Positions 1 to 15,739 of a stretch of 64,000 nt of DNA are shown here, in pieces; the first letter of the stretch is position 1, and each line of letters begins with the position of its first letter. The notes beneath the pieces are model-generated. The model saw nothing but the letters and a program-made list of their open reading frames with translations, had not been told where the DNA came from and made no database searches. A program made the translations under genes and the position numbers. Source of the DNA: Tillus elongatus (Eukaryota; Arthropoda; Insecta; Coleoptera; Cleridae); NCBI GenBank assembly GCA_964006375.1, contig OZ023265.1, positions 162,652,118 to 162,716,117 on the forward strand. Direction: 5' to 3'.

Positions 1-19
1 GACTGAGCAGATTTTAATA

Positions 20-1606
<1,587 letters not shown>

Positions 1607-1679
1607 AAGTCAGCTCAGAACTGGTGCGGACGGGGGAATCCGTCTGTGTAATTAAAACAAAGCAATGTTTAATTTATTT

Positions 1680-1957
1680 AGACAGAGCAGATCTTCCTGG
1701 TTAACGAACCTATCCAAGTCACTTGCAAAAGGAAGGTGTTCACTAAATTTGATCGTAATGGGCGGATTATTTTTTGAGTTATCGGTGTGACACATAAATA
1801 TATAAGTATATAAGTATATATATATAAACATATGATGTCTGAAACCGACCTCGGATTTGGGTTCCTAAATAGCGCTCATTTTTGGAAATTTTTTCAAAAT
1901 CAAAAGTCGATCTCCTAAATAGTGAATTTTTTAAAGAAAATTCATTAAAACTAAAAA
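1680..1957 (-). repeat. Family A, partial copy
   Basis: Carries the block preceding the microsatellite (ends GAGTTATCGGTGTGA), a short interrupted TA tract (about 1795-1830), the GCGCTCATTT block and the terminal hairpin ending near 1955. The distal part of the element is missing. Confidence 0.7.
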
Positions 1958-2533
1958 AAACTAAACAGTTGGGTTGGTGATGACCCACACTCAACAGGTT
2001 ACGTTAGTATAAGCTGGGCAGCCAAAGGATCCAATGACTAACGGAAAATTTTTAAAAAATCTCGGGAAGCAGCAAGTGCGTTATGGTAGTGAATTTTTAT
2101 TAAATGCTTCAAATTTGAATAACTCAATTTTCTATAAACTTAGAGAGTTTAATTTTGGTACGTAGTAGGGTCTTTCCTAAGGCAAGATATCCACTAAATT
2201 TAATTAAAATAACTTTGTAATTTTCGGAGAAAAAATTTTTTTCGAAAGAAAATTTAAAATTTGAATAACTCAATTTTCTATAAACTTAGAAAGTTGAATT
2301 TTGGTACGTAGTAATGTCTCTCCCGAGGCAACATGTATAGGTAATTTCATTAAAACAGCTTTATTATTTTCGGAGAAAAAATTTTTTTTCGAAAGTAAAC
2401 TCAAAATTTTCCCGGAAAACCCCGTACGATTTTTTTGGCTAACGAACTCATCCAAGCTATTAATAAAAGAAAGGCACTTACCAAGTTTCATCAAAATCGG
2501 TTGATTATTTTTTGAGTTATCAGACGGATAACT

Positions 2534-4643
<2,110 letters not shown>

Positions 4644-4773
4644 ATATAAAAATTGAAACTGACCCCGGATATGGGTTCTAGGGGTCCTAGTTCGCGCTCA
4701 TATGAAAATTTTTTTGCAAAGTCTCACCATCGATACCTCTCTATTAGTGAGTTTTTTAATAAAAATTCACTAA

Positions 4774-6370
4774 AAATGTGTGGAAAGTTTGTTAAAGACA
4801 ATAAATAGTATCAGGCAAAGTTATAATGTTGCTGAAAAGTAACTATTTGTCAAAATAAAATAGTGATCTGTATCCTGAATATGATATTACCTTTTCTTCA
4901 TGAATACTTGCAGAATAAAATGTTAAATGAAAAATGTGACATATTTCTCACATTTAACAAGACCACACACAGTTTAAGAAATACACGGAAGATCCTGAAT
5001 CACTTCCTTTAACAACGCCGTCCCAAAAGCAAAAATAAGTTTCTTGCGTGCATCTGAAAAACTTATAACTTTAAAACTACCTTCGGGCGAGCGGCAAACG
5101 ATAAAAAAACTCCTTTCAAATTCGTTTTATTACACTCCGTGTTGTTATTTCATAATAAATACCGCAGAGAATATCACATTCTCCTGAATGTTCCCGGTGA
5201 AGTGCATGAATGCAGAGACGAGAGAAACTTCCAGCTATAAAAAATGCCTTTGAGAAAGGAAAGTGCCGTCCTGCCGGTGATGTTGATGTGTTTTAGAATA
5301 AAACAGCCGAACATGAACGACTCCTAGGGGGTAGAACTCCTGATTCCCTCCAGGACTTTAACTCCTGCAAATGCTCACCGCTTTCCGTGTACTTTGGCAT
5401 ACAAGCACCCGGTTGCATAAAGCATTGTCAGTTAACTTCGTTGTTAAATATGGCCGACGTCTCATTATAACAATTTTTCGTACCATCAGCAAACTATCCA
5501 GATAAGTCTGCATTCCACAATTCATAGAGAAACAATATAACCATATTATTATGACAATTGTTCAACCATAGAGAAATAAATACCCCACTTGTCTATGTAA
5601 ATACTGAAGACCGGGCTTCGAAGTCTTCTGTCATATCGTATCGTTTCATTTTATGGTCTAATTAAGGATAGAAGAGGAGAATGTATTATTAAATAATATT
5701 TAACTATTTTGTAAGTTAATAAAGTAGCAGCGGTGTTGCTATTGTTTGTTGTTAAGTATTCAATTAACGAGTTTCACTGCATAACCAGAAATTCACAACA
5801 AAATGTCAAAATTTCTTGTAGAAAATGAAACACTTTTTCTTGGTTATTATAAATTAAAGACGAAACAGTTTTACAAATAATGAATGGTGGTTTGTGAAGA
5901 GTGTGAAGAAGTATTGGCGAAGAGAATACTGACATTTAGGACGCTCCAGTTGCAAAATTGGAAGTGTCAGTTCAAGGATATTTAGACATTTTTGAGAGTG
6001 CAACTTTTTAAATTGTATCTTTTACAACCATAAGCTTAAGCTTCTGTATAAGATGCATCGTAAAATTGAAGAACAAATGCATTATTATTTTATTTATGTG
6101 TCACCAGGATAAACTAATGAACCGACTGAAAACGAAACTTGGCATGCATGTTCCTTTGGCTAATGGCTCGTTAGCCAGAAAAATGTGACAAGTTTTTCCA
6201 AAAAATGTTGGGTTTTCTCTTGGAAATTTTTTGTAACATCGAAAATAGCAAAAATACTTTACCCAAATTTGGCACGCAAGTTGGTCATACATAGCGTATA
6301 CCACGCACCAAAGATTAGCTCTCTAGCTTTGACGAAAGAAAGTTAGCAAGCATTAAAAAAAAGGTCGCCA
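4774..6370. other. Intergenic, no gene recognised
   Basis: 4774-6100 is AT-rich sequence that matches nothing else in the window and has no supported ORF. 6105-6345 is weakly similar to the post-microsatellite part of family A in forward orientation (GTTAGCCAGAAAAAT, TTTGGCACGC), so it is probably an old diverged copy. Confidence 0.5.
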
Positions 6371-6665
6371 TTTATTTCTTTAACGTCGGTGTATTTTCGC
6401 GACTATGGCCAATCACCGACGCCGGGGAGCAGTTTCACCTCAACCCCAACATCACATGGACACGGTACCAATGTATTTACGCCCCTCCGAAGGGCGGAAC
6501 GTGCAGACATTCAACTTGCTCAAATACAATGCCACAACCTCGGTTGATGTTAATTGTACAGTATGTACTGAAAAGTGAGTAACCCTGGGACTCGACCCGA
6601 TACCCCTCTGTTCAGAGGTACACGTCCTTACCACTGAACCACCAAGGCTCCCACTAGAGGTGACA
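6371..6665 (-). mobile_element. tRNA-derived SINE (SINE-1), copy 1
   Basis: On the minus strand the element starts with a tRNA-like head (about 6655-6590): A-box-like GGTGGTTCAGTGGTAAGGAC and B-box-like GGGTCGAGTCCC. The body (GAACGTGCAGACATTC, CCAATCACCGACGCC on the plus strand) matches the better-bounded copy at 16038-16393. It has an internal deletion after CAGTTTCACCTCA relative to that copy. Confidence 0.75.
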
Positions 6666-6739
6666 ATACCAAAATATGTGATTATTGCATATGACAGACG
6701 AAGATTAATTACTTCCACATCGTTACAAGGTGTGGAGGT

Positions 6740-8280
6740 ATCGCGTCGGCTACCAAAATTTCAAAAAAAAATGTTTCGCTTAACCATCGTAGAAAGTATC
6801 AAAACATGATTTGGAAACCAAATTTTTTTTGTTTGTCGATCTGTAGGTCTGTCTGTTGGTAGTCACGATAACTTTAAAACGAATTGAGATATCGTCTTCA
6901 AATTTGGTATACAGTTAGCACTCGACAAACGAACGGTTCGTTTTTGCCTAAAAGTGCTTTAGGGGGTAGGGGATGAATGAATGGGGGGTGATTTGGTGAA
7001 AATTGTCATTTTTCCGTTAAAACTCGAGTAATATAACGTTTTAGGGTTTATTTATTAGAAAACTTTTAATTTCATCAAACATCTAGTATTATGTGCTGAA
7101 ATTAAATTAGGGGTTGAATGTGTGGGGGTGGAATATTGTTGGCAAAAATCTAGAAACTTTTTTTGTTGTTAAAACGGCGTAAAAAGTCTCAAAACACATA
7201 CAAAACTTGATTCTGGAACGAATTTTTTTTGTCTGTCGGTTTGCACGTCTGGATGTTAATAGGCGCAATTACTTTCGAACGAATTGAGATATCATCTTCA
7301 AATTTGGTATCCGGTTAGCGCCCGACAAAAAAACGCTTCTAATTGTTTTTGGGTAAGATCGCTTCGGGGAGTAAGGGATAAATAAGGGGTGATTTGGTGA
7401 AAATTGGGATTTTTTCAATAAAACTCAAGTAATATAACGTTTCAAAAGTTGATGGGTACAAGAATACAAATATTTTCTTTGTGGTCAAGTCGTGGGCCCT
7501 AAATTCGTTCCATGAGAATGTCTTTCTGAAGAAAATAAATTATCACAGCTATGAGGAAGTTATGATTCAATTTGCAGCACTATTTTTTGTGTGCAGAAAG
7601 GTCAAACAGTAGTGAAAATGCTTATATAAATGGAGTATTTTTCTCCTATAAACGTCAAACTTGTCATTTAAAACATCAAAATTGGTAAATTTTAAACAAA
7701 CATTCTAAAAAGAACCCGCCTTTTAGATAATAATCGTCGCAAGGAGTGTACTTAACAGGGTCTTACATTCTGTTTTTTTTTGTCTGTCGGTCGGTGGGTC
7801 CGTCGGCCTGTACGTCTGTCTGTTAGCAAGCGCAATAACTTTGGAACGAATTGAGATATAATCTTCAAATCTGGTAGCCAGTTAGCACCCGACAAAGGAA
7901 CGCTTCAAATTGTTTCTTGGGTAAGATCGCTTCATGAGGTGGGGGATAAATGAGGGATGATTTGGTGAAAATTGACATTTGTTCGTTGAAACTCGAATAA
8001 TATAACGTTTCAGAAGTTTATTTATGGGTACAGGAATACGAATATTTTCTTTGTGGTCAAATCATAGACACTAAATTCATTTATTGAGAATATCTTTCCG
8101 ACGAAAGTAGATTATCACACAATCAGAATTATTCATCCTCTGATGACGCCAAAGTGGTTAGTGAAACGATCGTCAGGTCTTTTAATATGTGTTGTGGTCA
8201 TTTGGGTTCTTCAAGTGTACTTATGAGTGTTCATCACAGGCTTCAATCTCCACTTATTGAGATTATCACAGCTATGTGGA
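6740..8280 (+). repeat. Dispersed repeat family D, tandem copies
   Basis: The block TTTGTCTGTCGGT...GAACGAATTGAGATAT...AAATTTGGTA...GTTAGC.C.CGACAAA...GGTGATTTGGTGAAAATT occurs three times in a row, starting near 6830, 7225 and 7775, with about 390-550 bp spacing. Reverse copies lie at 25690-26262 and 28125-28470. A PLE fragment (8120-8259) interrupts the last unit. No coding potential seen. Confidence 0.75.
8120..8259 (+). mobile_element. Penelope-like element 3' tail, flanked by target duplication
   Basis: Encodes DDAKVVSETIVRSF, the same short peptide (D-A-x-x-V-S-E-T-I-V-R) that follows the GIY-YIG domain in the PLE fragment at 18.4 kb and occurs again at 21.77 kb. The fragment is flanked by AGATTATCACA at 8109-8119 and again at 8260-8270, and the family D unit resumes after the second copy. 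This is a short 5'-truncated PLE insertion. Confidence 0.7.
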
Positions 8281-8392
8281 AGTTAAGATTCAATTTACAG
8301 CACTATTTATTTAACAAACTAAATTTAAAGCAATTCCTCTCTTTCGTAAATAAATCGATAAACGGGCAACATATATACAACTGGTAGTAATA

Positions 8393-8732
8393 GTTGGGAT
8401 GTAACGAGTGCGTTATGGTAGCGCATTTTTATCAACTTTGTTCAAATTTTAATAAACCAATTTTCTCTTAATCAATAGAATCCAACTTTGGTAAGTAACA
8501 AAATTTTTATAAAAGCAACATGTGTACCAAATTTCATTAAACCAAACTTATTGTTGTTGGAGATATATACAAATTTTTTTTAATTTTCGATGTTTTTTGT
8601 GAATTTTCTTTAAAAAAATTCACTAATGAGGAGATCTCGACTTTTGAATTTTGAAAAAATTTCTTCAAATGAGCGCTAATTAGGCCCCCTAGAACACATA
8701 ACCGGGGTCAGTTTCGATTTTTATATGTTTAT

Positions 8733-8825
<93 letters not shown>

Positions 8826-10320
8826 ACACACCGATAAAAAATTTTGTCAAATGGGCCGATTTTGACAACATTTGGTGAATACCTTCCTTTTGTAAGTAGC
8901 TTGGATAAGTTCGTTAGCCAGGAAAAGCGGCAGAGTTTTTCTCAGAAAATTTTGTGTTTTCTTTAGAAAAAAATCATATCTCCGGAAATAACAAAGTAAG
9001 GGCAACCAAATTTGGCACATCCTTTTATATCGCTACAGGTGAATTACGTACCAAAACTTAGCGCTGTAGGTCGAAAGACAAAAAAGTTAGGGGTATTTTA
9101 AGAAAAATAAATTGGGGTTTTCCTCAAAACGTCAAAGTGACAATTTAAAACGTCAAAATTGGCAACATTTAGGCAAAGAACTTGAATCTAATACGGGCTA
9201 TGGAAAGAAAATGTCTCAAGAAGAATGTTTTACAAACCCTGAAGTCTTAGTTTCAATCATCATTGTCCTTCATTTTACTAAAATGTTTCCAGAAAATTAA
9301 TTTCAAGTAGACCCTTTCTCTGATGCTTGGCAGTAGTCTTAGCTATAGAGTTTATCGTTTAATGGTATATAACTTTTGTCGAATTTTCGTAAAAAATCAA
9401 TAAAGCTCAATATATCCGTTATTCTACAACATATGAAAAAAATTGTATACATTAATTATAGGGTGTCTAGAGCTACATCTTAAAAAAATATTTCTACAAT
9501 CACAGGGTGGCCCATAAGTCGTTGGTGATACAAATAATTTTTTTTAGTCGAAAACGCCTTATGTTTTTGCATTTTCCATCGAAATATAATACATGTTTAA
9601 GTAAAGACATTCTGGACGCAGCAGGTGTGTTATGGTAGCGAATTTTGATTAAATGCTTTATATTTGAAAAGCTCAATTTTCTATTAACCTATAAGGTTGA
9701 CCAAGAAACGGAGTTTATCGGTTACACTTTAAGTTTACTTTCGGAAATTTTTCTACGTTTTCGAACAACATTTTGATGACACATGACACATTGTTTTTAC
9801 TATATATGTTATACTGGTAATCAAATTTGATGCATGCTTTCTGAAAAAAAAACACACATATTTGCTATTAAAAACATTTTAATGAAAATTCATTACCATA
9901 ACGCACTTGCTGCGTCCAGACTTTTTGTTTAATCAAACACGCCTTATATTATTACATTTTTGCAGTTTCCATCAAAATATAATGCCTGTTTGTAAGAAAA
10001 GACATTCGGGACGCAGGAAGTGCGTTATGGCAGCGAATTTTCATTAAATGTTTCAAATTTGAATAGCTCAATTTGCTATTAACCTATAAGGTTGACCAAA
10101 AAACCAGTTTTTTCGGGAACACTTTAATTTTGCTTTCGGAAATTTTTCTACATTTTCCAACAATTTATTTTGATCAAACATGGAACATTGTTTCTACTAT
10201 CTAGATTATACCGGTAACCACATTTGACGCCAGCTTTCTTTAAAAAAACACATATTTTCTATTAAAAACATTTGTATGAAAATTCACTACCATAACGCGC
10301 TTGCTGCGTCCAGACTTTTT
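8393..10320 (+). repeat. Family A copy with two subterminal MITE C units
   Basis: Begins with a diverged MITE C edge (GGGATGTAACGAGTGCGTTA, about 8396), then the terminal hairpin at 8597-8627, TA tract 8742-8822, and conserved blocks. Two consecutive MITE C units follow, 9613-9917 and 10009-10315, each bounded by inverted GGACGCAG..AAGTGCGTTATGG edges and separated by an AATCAAACACGCCTTAT linker that also recurs elsewhere. Confidence 0.75.
8742..8822. repeat. (TA)n microsatellite
   Basis: Pure TA tract at the usual position within family A. Confidence 0.97.
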
Positions 10321-10445
10321 TTATATTTAAATGATTTTAATAAAAATAACGCACTTTGTCCAAATTTTTAAATATTCATAATGCTCATTTGTAGGGTGTA
10401 GTCTAAAATAAGAAAATATCAATATTGTAATTTATTATAAGTGTA

Positions 10446-10558
<113 letters not shown>

Positions 10559-10559
10559 G

Positions 10560-11937
10560 AAAGAATATTACCGGCGAATAAGAGCGATTCTTAAAACCGA
10601 GCTCAATGCCAAAAACAAGATGATGGCCATAACCTCTCTAGCTGTTCCTGTCATTCAATACAATATAGGGATCATTAAGTGGACCCAGGCAGAGATTCGG
10701 AAGCTGGACACCCAGACACGCAAGCTTCTCACAATGTACGGTGCTCTCCATCCACGTGCCGACATTGACCGATTGTACATCGCTAGAAAAGAAGGAGGCA
10801 GAGGATTGATTAGCATTTAGGATACTAACAACATCGCCAAGGAAGGAATCAGCAGTTACCTACAACTAAAACAAGAAGATAAATACCTGGGAATGGTGTA
10901 CAGACAACAACAAGGTGCCCCTGAAGAATATGACAGCACAGAGGAAGACGAATATAACGGAGAAGAATAAGAACCAGAACACAACAGCCATAATATGCCT
11001 GAAACAAAGAAAGTAAAAGAAATGAAACAGAAAATGAAACAACAGATGAAAGAAGAACGAATTATAAAATGGAAAACCAAGCAACTTCATGGACAAATAG
11101 CAAATGAGGCCGTTAAGGAAACCATCCATCAAAATAACTCATGGGCGTGGCTCACCCATGCAAATCTCAAGACCGAGACGGAAGCTCTGATAACTGCCTG
11201 CCAAGATCAAGCTGTCGCAACAAATTATATGAAAGCTAAAATAATGAAAACCGACACAGACCCGAAATGCAGACTCTGTCGGTCTTTCAATGAAACCATC
11301 CACCATATTGTTGCGGGCTGCCCCATACTAGCAAAACATTCGTATCTGGAGCGACACACCACAGTAGCCAGGCAGTTTCACTGGAACATCTGCAAATACT
11401 ACAACATAGATATAAATGAAAAGTGGTACCAACACACCCCGGACCCTGTAATAGATACTGAAGATGTGACAACCATATGGGACACACAGGTGCATACAGA
11501 TAGGAAAATAGTTGCAAGCAAGCCAGACCTCATAGTTAAGGATAAGAAGAAAAAACATTGCCTAATCATAGACGTGGCCATACCTTTTGACTACAACATC
11601 ACACAGAAGGAAGCAGAAAAGATGCTTAAATATAAAGATCTGCAAATTGACATACAGCGCATGTGGAACCTGAAGGCGAAAATAATCCCCGTCATCATAG
11701 GAGCCACAGGACTTATTTCCAATGCCACCACTAATTTCATGAAGGAAGTTCCAGGAAAACACAATCTCCTGCTAATGCAAAAGGCAATGGTCCTGGGTAC
11801 AGCGCATATAGTACGGAAAGTACTATAATACTTACCTGACATCCAGACGCAGAAGCAACACCCTAGGTGAACGGAGTGCACTCGGTGTTGCTCAACTCAT
11901 GCAGAAATATCCTTAGAATAAACTAAGTGGAATCTCT
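10560..11937 (+). pseudogene. R4/Dong-type LINE remnant (RT C-terminus, zinc knuckle, restriction-like endonuclease)
   Basis: One reading frame runs from 10560 to 11828 with only two nonsense codons (TAG 10818-10820, TAA 10968-10970). It starts in the RT thumb region (KMMAITSLAVPVIQYNIGI), has the typical KEGGRGLISI segment, a CCHC knuckle (C-R-L-C...H...C, about 11269-11320) followed by YLERH, and a restriction-like endonuclease motif: KPDLIV (about 11521) with LIIDVAIP downstream, i.e. PD...D. Such C-terminal endonucleases characterise the R2/R4/CRE group. Lying precisely between TAA microsatellites fits the R4-clade element Dong, known from Bombyx to insert in TAA repeats. About 110 bp of 3' UTR ends in TAA repeats. 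The element is 5'-truncated and inactive. Related copies lie at 47.3-50.5 kb on the other strand. Confidence 0.85.
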
Positions 11938-12100
<163 letters not shown>

Positions 12101-12139
12101 TGATGATGATGTTTATGTACCACAATTAAGTTCAATATA

Positions 12140-13560
12140 ACAGAGCATAAATAAACACAGAATGGCTTAGATAATAATTTACGGTAAATGTGTCTTTTTT
12201 AGAGTAAAATGTAAATTAACTTGGAAGAGACCCCCAAAGAAAATCTACATGTGGGCTACATGTTCATAAATATATTCACCAGGTCAGGTCAGGTCAAGTT
12301 AAGTTTTAAATACATTATATCATTTATAAATCTGTGATATTTGTAGACTTGTTGAAATACTTGGTAGCATATACTGGCTATGTAACTTTTGTGTCAATAA
12401 AGTATTTTAATAACAAAAATATCCGCGGTTACTATTACGACGAAGTTGATATAAAGCAAATTAGAAAAACCTAAAGGACAAAACATTTTCATTTAACAAA
12501 ACATTTTAAAAACGAACTTTTGCACGTAAAGGTCAGGTGGTGTTTTTGTTGCTTGTAGTGTTACTTCCATGCCTCTAGAAATATTAAGCAGAGCTATTGC
12601 AATATTTCCATTCTAAACGGCTGCAGTTCCTGGATTGTTGTATTCAAGATGCATACAAAGGTATCCACTTATACCCGTCAAAGCCGGTTCGACTTTGGAT
12701 CTTTCTGGCTGGAATAACCGCGGATAAATGGCCTTTTATAAAAGGAAAATACTAAAATCCTTTATGCTTCACTCAGATCATGCAGTCGTTACAATATCCT
12801 CTTAAATAAAATGCTACGTCTACATATATGGCAATTTATTATTTACCGTATATAGTTTTTAAATGTTAGATCGTGATATAAAAGAATCAGTTATTTTGTA
12901 GCAGTAAAAATATAAATATGGCACGTTTTCTAAATATTACCATGACTAAATTTTTAAAATGCATTATTTAAATTTTTATGTCATAATTTGAAACATGGAT
13001 GTCAAATTTTGAGGATAGAGACACAGAACACTCCCTATAAAAGTTTCACCTAAATGGAGCTAACCTGGACTTTATTAGGGCTTTAGTTCGGACATCGCAT
13101 ATAGTAGATGTCGCTAGTAGTGCTACAATTCTACTGAACAAGCTGTTCAGTGCGCTATTTTATCATACATTCAAAATTCAAATGTTTTGAATGCAATAAA
13201 GTTTTTGTTCGCTTCTAGTTCTTTCATTGTATAATTATAATACAAGTTTGTTGATAAACGTTTCTTTTAAGTAAGTTTTACCTATATTAACTTTTAGTGG
13301 ATACTTTGCAGTGTTTTCATTGTTCGTCGGTTTTGTGTTTTAAAGGTGCGTTTTCTTGTGAATCAAAATATGATCGTTATCATAAACTTTGTGTTTAAAC
13401 AATCATGTAATTTCAATTCTATTTTCAGTTTTCTTATCAAAAAAGCAAGGTGCTTTCATAGTTCACGGTGTGTTGGTGAAACATAATTACAACTGTTTTA
13501 GTTTTCAGTCAAGTTTAGAACGTTTTAGTAGTTCATAAGTTATAAGTAAATAACGTTTTC
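12140..13560. other. Region upstream of THAP exon, no gene recognised
   Basis: AT-rich sequence with no repeat shared in the window except a short GTCAGGTCAGGTCA run near 12282. It could hold promoter or 5' UTR of the THAP-like exon, but no specific signal can be supported. Confidence 0.35.
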
Positions 13561-13585
13561 TTACAGAAGCTTTGTATATATAAAT

Positions 13586-13850
13586 ATGATACCAACCAAG
13601 AAAACGATTTATTGTTGTGTTCCTGGATCTATTTAGCAAAAGACATCGTTTTCCGTTGAAATCATCAGAAGACCATTTTGATGACTGGGTGAAAGCTATA
13701 CAAAACCCAAAGATACTTGGTTTATATCCACAAGCCATTTACGATAGATTTTATGTTTGTGATCCTCATTCCGTTGATAACGATAAAGTACTTGAAATGA
13801 GACGAGCCCTGAAAAGCACTGCTGTTCCCATATTACATCTTCCTTTGAGT
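13586..13850 (+). pseudogene. THAP zinc-finger exon, frameshifted
   Basis: The ATG at 13586 opens a frame with IYCCVPGS, the expected N-terminus of a THAP (C2CH) DNA-binding domain, but it meets TAG at 13634. The rest of the domain continues in another frame from about 13637: HRFP, the invariant Trp in DDWVKAI, VCDPHS (Cys-x2-His) and the closing AVP-x-L-x-LP motif. The second zinc Cys of the usual C-VPG-C is Ser. A good splice donor, GTAAGT (13849-13854), follows directly, as in THAP genes and P-element-type transposases where THAP forms its own exon. No downstream partner exon was found. With a frameshift and a lost ligand it is probably a relic; a sequencing error could explain the frameshift but not the Ser as easily. 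Confidence 0.75.
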
Positions 13851-13854
13851 AAGT

Positions 13855-14509
13855 ATTCATATATTTCAAAGTGTAAATAAAAATGTCTATTTCAATTTAT
13901 ACAACATCTCAGAAGTAAACAATGGATCGGGTGGATTCGGAAGGCGACCAGAAAGCCTGCTGGTGTATACTGTTGCTAGATGAATATTACCAAGTGTCAT
14001 TTTAAATAAAGAAGGAAATTAAAGGGTGCACAAATGTTTTTCTAATAAATGACAATATGACGTCATTTATATATACCCTAAAAGAAGGAAAAACCAACCT
14101 TGCCATACATTGTGGTCATGTGAGCATATTTTTCCTTCATAAGCTTTAGACAAACTGATGTGATGGCAGGTCCGGAAGGTCAATTCCAGCTGGAATATGG
14201 CAAAACACCCAGGCAGGTCTTTCATTTCGTAAAATGGCAAAACACAATACTGAGTTAAAATATGTTGCCGAGAATTGAGTTCTACAAAGTGTACTTACTG
14301 GTCTCATTTTTTTCTTTATTATTATAACACATACTTGTCATTATTATGTAAGGACAAATGTAATATTGTACAAGCACAAGACTGCTGTAATATACCTACC
14401 TATCGTTAAGGAATGGCAATATATACTTCATCTTACTTTCAGAATTAAAATGTTTTTTAAATAAATGTAATAGGAATACTGTTCTAGGTTTTTAAATAAA
14501 CGTTTAGAC
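13855..14509. other. No gene recognised
   Basis: AT-rich, no supported ORF. If the THAP donor is used this would be intron. GTAATAGGAATACTGTTCTA at 14468-14487 is nearly repeated (GTAATAGTAATACTGTTCTA) at 14687-14706, on the other side of the SINE. Confidence 0.35.
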
Positions 14510-14684
14510 GCCCTCGTGGCGCAGGTGGCTAGGTGCCAGCCTGCTAAGCGAGAGGTCCCGGGTTCGATTCCCGGGCGAGCCAAGTTGACTCTGTCTGGAA
14601 AATTTAAAAATATATTGAATGATGGGAAATAATGTGCTAATGGCCTGAGATGCCGCAGCCAATAATATTAAATAAAAAAAAAAA
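14510..14684 (+). mobile_element. tRNA-derived SINE (SINE-2)
   Basis: Positions 14510-14582 are a 73-nt tRNA-like head ending in CCA, with A-box-like TGGCGCAGGTGGCTAGG and a perfect B box, GGTTCGATTCC. The acceptor and anticodon stems do not pair properly, so it is not a working tRNA. A tRNA-unrelated body of about 90 bp and a poly-A run (14672-14684) follow. Near-identical 20-bp segments at 14468-14487 and 14687-14706 may be its target duplication, though the left one lies 22 bp before the tRNA head. Confidence 0.75.
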
Positions 14685-14689
14685 CGTAA

Positions 14690-15739
14690 TAGTAATACTG
14701 TTCTAATAAAACACAAGTGTATTTTATCTTGTTTGATTTTCCATTAATCATATCGATGGTAAAAACTGACGCTGCAAGTGTTAGAAGGTTCAAATTGCCA
14801 ATTAATTTTTCCTATGATTGCAAAGCTTAAAACAGGCGTATGTGTTATTAAAACATAACTTGTTTTGCTTTCACTATAAAAATCATTAAAAAAATTATTT
14901 GACTAATTTAACCTCTTTACTGGCACTGGTATAAAATTAAATAGAATTTATTTGGATTTGATAAATGAAAATCAAATTAAATTTCCCGCGTGTGACTAAA
15001 ATTCATCGCATCCGCCAGAGGCGTTGCAATATTGTTCAAAACGTAAGCATTGGCGTTTCCCTTCTATATGGGGTGTTCTGTGGATAGAGAGATCTAACAT
15101 TTCGTCGTAAGTCATGTCTTGTTTATAACGTTTCGTCTAAAAAGCAAGACTTACGACGAACTCTCAAATCCTTCAGGTCTTCTCCAGACCCCATAAGTGA
15201 TGAACTAAAATGAGCAAAAGCTGGAAGGTATGTGTAAATAAGTCAATGCTAGTTGAATACATATTTAGCCAAGTATATCATGTACTTATTTATGTCATTT
15301 GTAATATATTTGGCTTTGAATGAAGTCAATATGACATGAAAACAACATAACCTCAAATCTACCATATGTTATTGGTGGAACAGTGTTATCTGAATTGATT
15401 ACAGATAATTAATGGAAGCCCACCCAATCATTTCGTTAATTCATAACCATGATTTTTGCCGGTTGTAACTAAGAGTAATATGTAAAGTTAATACTTAATA
15501 TGTACAGATAAACATACCTTGACCACATGGAAATTACAACCTAACTTAGTAACGCATGATAAGAATCTTAACCTTACATCATTAATATTCATTATGAAGA
15601 TGAGGAGGTACTTACATTTAAATGGTCTTCACAACAATATAAGGCTGTTTTACTTTCCTTCTCATAAGAGATACATCAGCCCTAGACCCATCACAATGAA
15701 TAACCAAGTTATTCAAGAAATGAGTCTTTTTCACTTGTT
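14690..15739. other. No gene recognised; one hairpin
   Basis: AT-rich unique sequence. A potential hairpin at about 15102-15162 has 13-bp arms TTCGTCGTAAGTC / GACTTACGACGAA. No function can be assigned. Confidence 0.4.

Noticed and set aside
9112..9300. Conserved small ORF in family A (also 23233-23424)
   Set aside because: The frame is similar in two copies but broken or absent in others, lacks any motif, and the similarity is expected from shared repeat DNA.
10995..11828. A free-standing gene of 277 codons
   Set aside because: It continues an upstream LINE frame separated only by two nonsense codons and has LINE zinc-knuckle and endonuclease motifs.
14510..14582. A functional tRNA gene
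   Set aside because: The A and B boxes and length fit, but the acceptor and anticodon stems do not pair, and it is followed by a SINE body and poly-A.
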